Of a stretch of 48,231 nucleotides of DNA, positions 41,749-48,231 are shown piece by piece. This stretch comes from DASSLY01 sp035689185 (GTDB lineage Bacteria; Actinomycetota; Actinomycetes; Actinomycetales; Dermatophilaceae): NCBI GenBank assembly GCA_035689185.1, contig DASSLY010000071.1:1-48231 (forward strand), given 5' to 3'. The translations under genes were made by a program, and so were the position numbers. Below the pieces are notes generated by a model. It was not told where the DNA came from, ran no database searches, and saw only the letters and a program-made list of their open reading frames with translations. The stretch's first letter is position 1, and each line of letters starts with the position of its first letter.

Positions 41749-43044
41749 ATGATCGGCAGCGTGAGCTTCGATGCGGTGGACATCATCCGGGCCAAGCGGG
41801 ACCGGGAGGCGCTGGGGGACGCGGAGATCCGCTGGGTCGTGGACGCGTACACCCGCGGCCGGGTCGCCGAGGAGCAGATGTCCGCTCTGGCGATGGCCAT
41901 CCTGCTCAACGGGATGACCCGTCACGAGATCACCACCTGGACCGCGGCGATGATCGCCTCCGGGGAGCGGATGGACTTCTCCGGCCTGGCCCGGCCGACC
42001 GCGGACAAGCACTCCACCGGCGGCGTGGGCGACAAGATCACCCTGCCGCTGGTGCCGATCGTGGCGGCCTGCGGGGTCGCCGTGCCGCAACTGTCCGGCC
42101 GCGGCCTGGGCCACACCGGCGGGACACTGGACAAGCTGGAGTCGATCCCCGGCTGGCGGGCATCGTTGGCCAGCCACGAGATGCTCGCCCAGCTCGACCA
42201 GGTCGGCGCGGTGATCTGCGCCGCCGGCGAGGGTCTGGTGCCGGCGGACCGCAAGCTCTACGCCCTGCGCGACGTCACCGGCACGGTCGAGTCCGTGCCG
42301 CTGATCGCCTCCTCGATCATGAGCAAGAAGATCGCCGAGGGCACCGGCGCGCTCGTGCTGGACGTCAAGGTGGGCTCCGGGGCGTTCATGAAGGACGTGG
42401 CTCACGCCCGGGAGCTGGCCCGCACCATGGTGGAGCTCGGCGCCGACGCCGGGGTGCGCACGGTGGCGGTGCTGACGAACATGCAGACCCCCCTCGGGCT
42501 GACCGCCGGCAACGCGCTGGAGGTCCGCGAGTCGGTCGAGGTGCTCGCGGGCGGCGGGCCGCCGGACGTGGTGGAGCTGACCCTGCTGCTCGCCCGGGAG
42601 ATGCTGGCGGCCGCCGGGGTCGACGCCGACCCCGAGCAGGCGCTGCGCAGCGGCCGGGCGATGGACGTGTGGAAGGCGATGATCCTGGCCCAAGGCGGCG
42701 ATCCGGAGGCCCCGCTGCCCGCGGCGAAGCAGACCCACGACGTGCTGGCCGAGGGGTCCGGGGTGGTCACCCAGGTGGACGCGCTGAAGGTGGGGGTCGC
42801 CGCGTGGCGGCTGGGCGCCGGAAGGGCTCGCAAGGAGGAGCAAGTCCAGGCCGCCGCCGGGGTCGAGCTGCACGTCAAGCCCGGCGCCCCGGTGCGCGCC
42901 GGGGACCGGCTGGCCACGCTGCATACCGACACCCCGCAGCGGTTCCAACGTGCCCTGGACGCGCTGGCCGGCGCCTGGTTCATCGGTCCGGAGGGGTCGC
43001 GCCCGGACCTGCTGCCGCTGGTGATCGAGCACGTGCGGGCCTGA
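41749..43044 (+). CDS. deoA: thymidine phosphorylase
   Basis: This 431-residue enzyme splits thymidine or deoxyuridine with phosphate to base and deoxyribose 1-phosphate. It has the phosphate-binding KHSTGGVGDK (about residues 84-93), the family signature SGRGLGHTGGTLDKLES, SKKIAEGT and a C-terminal PYNP domain. Pyrimidine-nucleoside phosphorylase with wider specificity is an alternative. An in-frame GTG at 41761 is also possible; neither start has a strong ribosome site. It lies in the nucleoside salvage group and is followed by add after 13 bases. Confidence 0.94.
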   Translation: MIGSVSFDAVDIIRAKRDREALGDAEIRWVVDAYTRGRVAEEQMSALAMAILLNGMTRHEITTWTAAMIASGERMDFSGLARPTADKHSTGGVGDKITLPLVPIVAACGVAVPQLSGRGLGHTGGTLDKLESIPGWRASLASHEMLAQLDQVGAVICAAGEGLVPADRKLYALRDVTGTVESVPLIASSIMSKKIAEGTGALVLDVKVGSGAFMKDVAHARELARTMVELGADAGVRTVAVLTNMQTPLGLTAGNALEVRESVEVLAGGGPPDVVELTLLLAREMLAAAGVDADPEQALRSGRAMDVWKAMILAQGGDPEAPLPAAKQTHDVLAEGSGVVTQVDALKVGVAAWRLGAGRARKEEQVQAAAGVELHVKPGAPVRAGDRLATLHTDTPQRFQRALDALAGAWFIGPEGSRPDLLPLVIEHVRA

Positions 43045-43045
43045 G

Positions 43046-43057
43046 TAGCCTGCTCGG
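43046..43057 (+). promoter_or_regulatory. -10 box of leaderless add
   Basis: TAGCCT at 43046-43051 ends six bases before the GTG at 43058 and directly follows the deoA stop. No ribosome site precedes add, so it may have its own leaderless message besides readthrough from deoA. Confidence 0.4.
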
Positions 43058-44194
43058 GTGCTGAGCGAGCAGGTCGTCCGGTCGTTGCCGAAGGCGTTGC
43101 TGCACGACCACCTGGACGGCGGCCTGCGCCCGCAGACCATCGTGGAGATTGCCGAGGACACCGGGTATGCCGCGCTGCCGGTCCGCGACCCGGTCGCGCT
43201 CGCCGAGTGGTTCCGCGCGGCTGCGAGCTCGGGGTCGCTGGAGCGCTACCTGGAGACGTTCGAGCACACCGTCGGGGTGATGCAGACCCAGAACGCGCTG
43301 GCCCGCGTGGCCCGCGAGTGTGTGCTCGACCTGGCCGCGGACGGGGTCGTCTACGCGGAGAGCCGGTACGCCCCGGAGCAGCACCTGCGCGGCGACCTGC
43401 GGCTGGAGCAGGTGATCGAGGCGGTCAACGCCGGGTTCCGGGAAGGGGAGCAGCTTGCTGCCAGGGACGGGCGCCCGATCCGGGTCACGGCGCTGCTCAC
43501 CGCGATGCGGCACGCCGCCAACGGCCGGGAGATCGCGGAGCTGGCGGTGCGCTACCGCGACGAGGGGGTCAGCGGCTTCGACATCGCCGGGGCGGAGGCC
43601 GGGTACCCGCCCACGCGGCACCTGGACGCGTTCGAGTACCTGCGCCGGCAGAACGCCCACTTCACCATCCATGCGGGCGAGGCGTTCGGCCTGCCCTCCA
43701 TCTGGGAGGCGATCCAGTGGTGCGGCGCCGACCGGCTCGGGCACGGCGTGCGCATCGTCGACGACATCACGGTGCAGGGGCTGCCGTATGCCGGGAAGGT
43801 CGCCGAGGCGGTCGTGGTGGACCTGGACCAGATATACCTCGGCCTGCTGGCGGCCTACGTGCGGGACAAGCGCATCCCGCTGGAGATGTGCCCCAGCAGC
43901 AACGTGCAGACTGGGGCGGCGGCGTCGGTGGCGGTGCACCCGATCACGCTGTTGAAGCGGCTGCAGTTCCGGGTCACGCTCAACACCGACAACCGGCTGA
44001 TGAGCGACACCACGCTGACCCGGGAGATGCTGCTGCTGGTGGAGCAGGCCGGGTGGAGCCTGGCCGACCTGCGCTGGATCACGGTGAACGCGATGAAGTC
44101 CTCGTTCCTGCCGTTCGACCAACGGTTGGCCATCATCGAGGACGTGGTGAAGCCCGGGTACGACGCCCTGGACGGCCGGCTCGCGGCGGACTAG
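43058..44194 (+). CDS. add: adenosine deaminase
   Basis: This 378-residue zinc enzyme deaminates adenosine and deoxyadenosine to inosine forms. Zinc ligands lie in LHDHLDGGLRP (about residues 15-25), HAGEAFG (about 206-212) and LNTDNRLMS; the SSNVQTGA segment is also typical. NTDN in place of NTDD is the usual form in this actinobacterial branch. The GTG start is supported by TAGCCT six bases upstream. The stop shares bases with the converging RDD gene stop. Confidence 0.95.
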   Translation: MLSEQVVRSLPKALLHDHLDGGLRPQTIVEIAEDTGYAALPVRDPVALAEWFRAAASSGSLERYLETFEHTVGVMQTQNALARVARECVLDLAADGVVYAESRYAPEQHLRGDLRLEQVIEAVNAGFREGEQLAARDGRPIRVTALLTAMRHAANGREIAELAVRYRDEGVSGFDIAGAEAGYPPTRHLDAFEYLRRQNAHFTIHAGEAFGLPSIWEAIQWCGADRLGHGVRIVDDITVQGLPYAGKVAEAVVVDLDQIYLGLLAAYVRDKRIPLEMCPSSNVQTGAAASVAVHPITLLKRLQFRVTLNTDNRLMSDTTLTREMLLLVEQAGWSLADLRWITVNAMKSSFLPFDQRLAIIEDVVKPGYDALDGRLAAD

Positions 44195-45036
44195 ACCGGG
44201 CGGTCCGGCGGCCGGGCCAACGGGTCCGGCGGGACGAGCCTGGCCCGCAGCGCCGCGTCCCGCCGCAACCGCTCGCCGTCCCGGCGCCTCCGGTCGGCGA
44301 GGACCGCGGCCAGCAACGCCTCGGTCGGTGTGCCCGCGGGAGGCGGCGGCGCGACATACCGGAGCACGTCGCTGTGCAGCTGACCGGCCAGCGAGGCCCG
44401 GGCTGCCAGCGCCAGCGTGGGGGCGCGGACCAGGTACTGGCGGACGGCGAGGGCGAGCTCGTCGGGCAGCCGTGCGATGTCGGCCTGCTGGGCCCACGGC
44501 TGCAGCGATGCGGGCATCTGGGGCGGGGTCGGCAAGGTGACCCGGACCCGCTCGCGCACGACGTAGGTGCCGGCGGCCAGGTCACCGAGCCGCTTGCCCT
44601 TGCTGCTGACCAGCGAGGACAGCACCGCGGGCACGGCGGCGAAGACCCAGATCTCCACCACGCCCACCAGGGCCCGGGTCAGCGCGTGCCGGAAGGAGAT
44701 CGGGCCGGCGTCGTCGCGCACGGTGCGCAGCCCCAGGGCGAGCTTGCCGAGGGTGCGGCCGCGGGTCAGCGTCTCCAGCGTGGTCGGTCCGCCCACCAGG
44801 ACCAGCACGGTCGTGCTCAGCCCGACCGCGGCCATGACGGCGTCGTCGGCGTCCGCAGCCAGCAGGATCGCCACGAACGCGGCGCCCCACAGGGCGAACC
44901 CCGTGGCCACCAGGTCGATGAACCCGGACACGATCCGGATCGGCAGGCTGGCCGGCGGCAGCTCGAGGGCCACCGCCTCACCGGTGACGAGGTCGTCGGC
45001 CCCGACGCCGACGGTGCCAGCCCAGGGCGCGCTCAT
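44191..45036 (-). CDS. RDD family membrane protein
   Basis: This 281-residue protein has an N-terminal RDD domain with three membrane helices (first in RIVSGFIDLVATGFALW, then RGRTLGKLALGLRTV with the conserved Arg/Asp pattern) and a basic, probably cytoplasmic C-terminal tail of about 110 residues. Function of this branch is unknown; other RDD proteins are linked to ion exchange. It is divergent from the SpoIIM-like gene, with which RDD genes often cluster in Actinobacteria, so the two may act together. The ATG is 10 bases from a TAGGCT box. Confidence 0.9.
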   Translation of the reverse strand: MSAPWAGTVGVGADDLVTGEAVALELPPASLPIRIVSGFIDLVATGFALWGAAFVAILLAADADDAVMAAVGLSTTVLVLVGGPTTLETLTRGRTLGKLALGLRTVRDDAGPISFRHALTRALVGVVEIWVFAAVPAVLSSLVSSKGKRLGDLAAGTYVVRERVRVTLPTPPQMPASLQPWAQQADIARLPDELALAVRQYLVRAPTLALAARASLAGQLHSDVLRYVAPPPPAGTPTEALLAAVLADRRRRDGERLRRDAALRARLVPPDPLARPPDRPV

Positions 45037-45080
45037 GGTGACGGCCAGCCTAGGCCGCAGTGCCGGGCGGGGTGCGGTCC

Positions 45081-45093
45081 TACAGTGGTCGAG
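45081..45093 (+). promoter_or_regulatory. -10 box of SpoIIM-like gene
   Basis: TACAGT at 45081-45086 ends seven bases before the GTG at 45094, suggesting a leaderless message. On the other strand TAGGCT (45052-45047) faces the RDD gene, so this 57-base gap holds both promoters. Confidence 0.4.
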
Positions 45094-46089
45094 GTGGACC
45101 TGGATGCCTACGTCGCGGCGCACCACCGCGACTGGCGCCGGCTGGACGAGCTGTCCCGGCGCCGCCGGCTGTCCGGAGCCGACGCGGACGAGATCCTGGA
45201 CCTCTACCAGCGAGTCGCCACCCACCTGTCGGTAATCCGGTCGGCGACGCCGGACCCGTCGCTGGTCACCTACCTGTCGTCGCTGCTGGCCCGGGCCCGG
45301 ACACGGTCGGCGGGGACCCGGTCGGTGTCCTGGTCGGACCTGGCCAGGTTCTTCACCGACACCTTCCCGGCCGCGCTCTACCGGACCCGCCGATGGTGGC
45401 TGGCCACCGCCCTCGCCGACGTCGTGGTGGCGCTCCTGCTCGGGTGGTGGCTGCTGCGCAACCCCCAGGTGGAGTCCACACTGCTGAGCTCCGCGGAGAC
45501 CAGGCGGCTGGTCGAGGTCGACTTCGAGCACTACTACTCCGAGTTCGCCGCCTCCTCCTTCGCCGCGCAGGTGTGGACCAACAACGCATGGGTGTCGGCG
45601 CTGGCCATCGCCCTCGGGGTGCTCGGGCTGCCCGTGATCTACCTGCTGTGGAACAACGTGCTGAACCTCGCCGTCGTCGGCTCGATCATGGTCAGCCACG
45701 GCCGGGGGGCGCTGTTCTTCGGGCTGATCCTGCCGCACGGACTGCTGGAGCTGACGGCCGTGTTCGTCGCCGCGGCCACCGGGCTCCGGCTGTTCTGGTC
45801 GTGGGTGGAGCCGGGGCCGCGCACCCGCGGCCAGTCGCTGGCCGCGGAGGGTCGCTCGGCGGTCGGCGTGGCCCTGGGGCTGGCCGTGGTGCTGCTGGTC
45901 TCCGGGGTCATCGAGGCCTTCGTCACCCCGTCGCCGCTGCCGGCCTGGGCCCGGATCGCCATCGGGGCGCTGGCCGAGGCCGCCTTCCTGGGCTATGTGT
46001 TCACGGTCGGCCGGTGGGCCGCGCGCCGCGGCGCGACCGGCGACGTCACCGCCCGCGACGCCGGTGACGTGGCTCCCGGGGTTGCCTGA
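45094..46089 (+). CDS. SpoIIM/DUF95-like membrane protein
   Basis: This 331-residue protein is of the stage II sporulation protein M family, with a soluble helical N-terminus of about 95 residues and about five membrane helices. It contains the family stretch WTNNAWVSALAIALGVLGLP and the HGLLELTAVFVA segment with the conserved His and Glu. The gene does not imply sporulation: the family is widespread in Actinobacteria beside RDD genes and its role there is unknown. GTG 45094 gives the usual MDLDAYV-like N-terminus; a GTG three codons earlier is possible. One base separates its stop from the next gene. Confidence 0.9.
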   Translation: MDLDAYVAAHHRDWRRLDELSRRRRLSGADADEILDLYQRVATHLSVIRSATPDPSLVTYLSSLLARARTRSAGTRSVSWSDLARFFTDTFPAALYRTRRWWLATALADVVVALLLGWWLLRNPQVESTLLSSAETRRLVEVDFEHYYSEFAASSFAAQVWTNNAWVSALAIALGVLGLPVIYLLWNNVLNLAVVGSIMVSHGRGALFFGLILPHGLLELTAVFVAAATGLRLFWSWVEPGPRTRGQSLAAEGRSAVGVALGLAVVLLVSGVIEAFVTPSPLPAWARIAIGALAEAAFLGYVFTVGRWAARRGATGDVTARDAGDVAPGVA

Positions 46090-46090
46090 G

Positions 46091-47026
46091 ATGACCCGCC
46101 CGGTCCTGCTCGACTGCGACACCGGCACCGACGACGCGGTCGCCATCATGATGGCCGCCCTCTGCCCGCAGCTGCACCTGCTTGGCGTGAGCACGGTCTG
46201 GGGCAACCAGGACGTCGCGGACACCACCGCCAACACCCTGGCTGTGCTCGAGCACGTGGGCCGCGCCGACGTCCCCGTCTTCCGCGGGCTGGCCGGGCCG
46301 CGGGCGCCGCGGCTGGTCCCGCTCCCCCCGTATGCCGCGCCGCACCGGCTGCCGCTGCCGGCGGCCGCCGGGCGTGAGCAGGACATGCCCGCCGTCGACT
46401 GGCTGGTCGCCCGGATGCGCTCCGGCGGGCTCACCGTGGTGGCGACCGGCCCGCTCACCAACCTCGCCGCCGCGGTCGCCGCGGACCCCGGGGCGGTCGC
46501 CGGGGTGGCCGAGCTGGTCGTTCTCGGTGGGGCGCACGCCGTGGGGAACGTGACCCCCAGCGCGGACCGGAACTTCTGGAACGACCCGGCCGCGGCGGCC
46601 GCGGTGCTGGCCGCCCCCTGGCGGCGACTGGTGCTGCTGACCTTGGACGCGACATACGGGGCGCCGTTCACCGCCCCGCAGGGCGCGGCACTGGCCGCGC
46701 TGGGGACCCCGGCGGCGGTCGCGGCCGCGACGCTGCTGGCGGAACGGATCACGTCGTACTCGCAGGTGCCCGGGATGCGGGAGCGGACCGCGGCGCCCGT
46801 GCACGACGCGCTGGCCGTGGCCTACCTGATGGATCCCGATGTCGTCTCGCTGCGTCCGGTCCACGTGGCAGTGGAGACGCAGGGCCGGCTCACCTACGGC
46901 CGCAGCGTGCTCGACCTGGACGGCATCACCGGTGGTCCGCCCAACGCTCACGTGGCGCTGCGTGCCGACGGCGAGCGGTTCTTCCACCTGGTGTGTGGCG
47001 CGCTCGGTCGGCGTGCGGGAGGCTGA
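46091..47026 (+). CDS. inosine/uridine-preferring nucleoside hydrolase
   Basis: This 311-residue enzyme cleaves the N-glycosidic bond of nucleosides to base and ribose. The calcium-binding DCDTGTDDAVAI motif lies at about residues 8-19, followed by VATGPLTNLA, VVLGGAHAVGNVTP and the ERTAAPVHDALAVAYL segment with the catalytic-side histidine. Substrate preference within the family cannot be read. It starts one base after the SpoIIM-like stop and lies near the salvage genes, with which it fits functionally. Confidence 0.93.
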   Translation: MTRPVLLDCDTGTDDAVAIMMAALCPQLHLLGVSTVWGNQDVADTTANTLAVLEHVGRADVPVFRGLAGPRAPRLVPLPPYAAPHRLPLPAAAGREQDMPAVDWLVARMRSGGLTVVATGPLTNLAAAVAADPGAVAGVAELVVLGGAHAVGNVTPSADRNFWNDPAAAAAVLAAPWRRLVLLTLDATYGAPFTAPQGAALAALGTPAAVAAATLLAERITSYSQVPGMRERTAAPVHDALAVAYLMDPDVVSLRPVHVAVETQGRLTYGRSVLDLDGITGGPPNAHVALRADGERFFHLVCGALGRRAGG

Positions 47027-47029
47027 ACC

Positions 47030-47854
47030 GTGGCCGTGAGACTGGACCAGTACCTGAGCAAGCCGCTCACCGACCTGCGCTACCAGCCGGTGCCCAAGCG
47101 GGTCCGGGCCGCCCTGGGGGAGCAGGCCGTGGTGCGGACCGACCGCGCCGTGCTGGTGTGGGAGCCCCGGCGGGTGGTTCCGGACTATGCGGTGCCAGAA
47201 GCTGACATGCAGGTCGAGCTGTCGCCGGACGAGGGTGAGCCGGCGACCGAGCGCCGGGCGATCCGGTGGAGCGCCGGCGGGCCGCCGGTGCTGGACCCGA
47301 GGGTGCCGTTCCGGGTCCACACGGCCGAGGGGGATTCGCTCCTGCTGCGGGCCGACGGGCAGCAGGCGGCCGCCTTCCGGCCCAGTGACCCCGAGCTGGC
47401 CGGCTACGTCGTGTTGGAGTTCGGCGCCTTGCAGTGGTGGGAAGAGGACGAGCCCATCGTCGGCCACCCGCGGGACCCGTTCCACCGCATCGACGTGCGG
47501 CGCAGCTCCCGGTGGGTCCGGCTGGAGGACCAGGGTGTGGTGCTGGCCGACAGCGACCGGCCGCGGCTGCTGTTCGAGGCGGCGTTCCCGATGCCGCGGT
47601 ACTACCTGCCCAGAAAGGACGTCCGCGTGCGGCTGCGGCCCGGCACGGCACGGACCACCAGCGCGTACCAGGGACACGCCACGCACTGGACCGCCGACCT
47701 GGGCGACCGGGAGCTGCCCGACATCGCCTGGAGCTACGAGCACCCGCTCTCCGACGCCGTCGAGGTGGGCGGGATGGTCTGCTTCTACCAGGAAAAGCTG
47801 GACCTGTTCGTCGAAGGCGAGCGGGTGGAGCGCCCGGTCACGCCCTGGTCCTGA
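47030..47854 (+). CDS. DUF427 domain protein
   Basis: This 274-residue protein has a DUF427 domain in its second half, with RIDVRRSSRWVRLEDQGVVLA, PRYYLPRKDV and the C-terminal WSYEHPLSDAVEVGGMVCFYQEKLDLFVEG, which is the best-conserved part of the family. The first half looks like a weaker copy of the same fold (RTDRAVLVWEPRRVVPDYAVPEADM). Function is unknown. The GTG at 47030 is three bases after the nucleoside hydrolase stop. Confidence 0.88.
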   Translation: MAVRLDQYLSKPLTDLRYQPVPKRVRAALGEQAVVRTDRAVLVWEPRRVVPDYAVPEADMQVELSPDEGEPATERRAIRWSAGGPPVLDPRVPFRVHTAEGDSLLLRADGQQAAAFRPSDPELAGYVVLEFGALQWWEEDEPIVGHPRDPFHRIDVRRSSRWVRLEDQGVVLADSDRPRLLFEAAFPMPRYYLPRKDVRVRLRPGTARTTSAYQGHATHWTADLGDRELPDIAWSYEHPLSDAVEVGGMVCFYQEKLDLFVEGERVERPVTPWS

Positions 47855-47871
47855 CGGATTCCCGGCGGCAG

Positions 47872-47885
47872 CGGGCCGAGGCCCG
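47872..47885. terminator. small hairpin between converging genes
   Basis: CGGGC (47872-47876) and GCCCG (47881-47885) pair around a CGAG tetraloop in the 34-base gap between the DUF427 gene and the EamA gene. The stem is short and there is no T-run, so it is a weak terminator call. Confidence 0.3.
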
Positions 47886-47888
47886 GCG

Positions 47889-48231
47889 CTACCGCGCGAC
47901 CGCCGCGAGTTCGGGGTCAGCCGGCTCCGGCGCCCGGCGCAGCTCGTCCACCCGGACGGCCGTCACGCCGGCCAGGATGATCAGCCCGCCCAGGAGCTGG
48001 TTCACCGTCGGCAGCTGGCCAAGGACCAGCCAGGCGACCAGCACCGCGAACAGGACCTCGGTGAGGCCGACGAACGAGGCCAGCGTGGCCCCGAGCCGGC
48101 GAGCCGCGGCGATGCCCATGCTGTAGGCGGCCACGGTGGCGACCAGCGCCAGGCCGAGGACCGGGACGACCCAGCCGGTGGTGACCGGTCCCAGCCTCAC
48201 GTCGTCGAGCGACGCCGTCAGCGGCAGGAGG
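47889..48231 (-). CDS. EamA family transporter, C-terminal part
   Basis: The gene continues past the right edge of the window; 114 residues of its C-terminal part are present. They make three to four hydrophobic helices typical of the second EamA (DMT) domain: VVPVLGLALVATVAAYSMG, then LGATLASFVGLTEVLFAVLVAWLVLGQLP with the conserved pattern, and QLLGGLIILAGV at the end. Members export or import small metabolites across the membrane; the substrate is unknown. No start codon can be assigned here. Confidence 0.88.
   Translation of the reverse strand, partial: LLPLTASLDDVRLGPVTTGWVVPVLGLALVATVAAYSMGIAAARRLGATLASFVGLTEVLFAVLVAWLVLGQLPTVNQLLGGLIILAGVTAVRVDELRRAPEPADPELAAVAR

Noticed and set aside
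40183..43044. 953-residue plus-strand open frame
   Set aside because: Only 41749-43044 is deoA. The earlier part is antisense to the SDR gene and crosses the large palindrome.
43980..44010. loss of the second Asp in the adenosine deaminase NTDD motif
   Set aside because: NTDN or STDN is usual in this branch of adenosine deaminases, so it is not a sign of decay.
45094..46089. evidence for a sporulating organism
   Set aside because: SpoIIM-like (DUF95) proteins are common in non-sporulating Actinobacteria and no other sporulation gene is present.
44191..46752. 853-residue open frame on the minus strand
   Set aside because: Only the part from 45036 to 44191 is the RDD gene. The upstream extension lies opposite the SpoIIM-like gene and has the random Arg/Pro/Gly look of antisense frames in GC-rich DNA.

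Overview
This is high-G+C DNA (about 70% by eye) with actinobacterial gene content: a folD–DUF3017–mdh–icd neighbourhood, urease without UreE, a sdhCDAB complex, GTG/TTG starts and apparently leaderless genes. Gene density is very high, many neighbours overlap by 1–8 bases, and no rRNA or tRNA genes were seen. A Micrococcales-type (for example Intrasporangiaceae-like) actinobacterium is a guess only.

Layout. (1) 0.3–4.5 kb: one-carbon and TCA genes folD, a DUF3017 membrane protein, mdh, a NUDIX hydrolase and icd. (2) 4.6–8.25 kb: an accessory two-gene NTPase operon (STAND/AAA-like, one protein with five 42-residue TPR-like repeats) behind its own operator-like promoter; this is the best candidate for an undescribed system. 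(3) 8.3–14.35 kb: an S10 peptidase, a HAD phosphatase, a DeoR regulator, trpS, a 2'-5' RNA ligase-like protein and a YihY/BrkB membrane protein. (4) 14.3–23.7 kb: one long minus-strand operon urtABCDE–ureAB–ureC–ureF–ureG–ureD, which imports urea and hydrolyses it. Its UreG carries a Pro-rich repeat extension and a His-rich tail. (5) 24.3–28.95 kb: sdhC–sdhD–sdhA–sdhB followed by an overlapping D-Ala-D-Ala carboxypeptidase gene. (6) 29.2–33.2 kb: a mannose-1-phosphate guanylyltransferase, an ImmA/IrrE-type peptidase plus DUF4411 (PIN-like) pair of lower G+C that looks like a toxin–antitoxin module, and a tyrosine phosphatase. (7) 33.3–44.2 kb: nucleoside uptake and salvage (M20 amidohydrolase, BMP lipoprotein, ABC ATPase, two permeases, cdd, deoA, add), interrupted by an opposite-strand SDR–DUF2867 gene. 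(8) 44.2–48.2 kb: RDD and SpoIIM-like membrane proteins, a nucleoside hydrolase, a DUF427 protein and the end of an EamA transporter.

How they work together: urea import feeds urease; nucleosides imported by the BMP-type ABC system feed cytidine deaminase, thymidine phosphorylase, adenosine deaminase and probably the nucleoside hydrolase; mdh, icd and sdh are TCA cycle steps.

Beyond genes, the window shows (a) about 31 copies of the heptamer GTATGCC/GGCATAC on both strands, mostly inside genes, many more than base composition predicts; (b) short tandem repeats of 9–16 bp between or at the ends of genes (1421–1574, 3179–3226, 23792–23862, 28970–29013) and inside ureG; (c) several TANNNT boxes 6–7 bases before start codons, suggesting leaderless transcripts; and (d) a 67-bp imperfect palindrome at 41608–41674.
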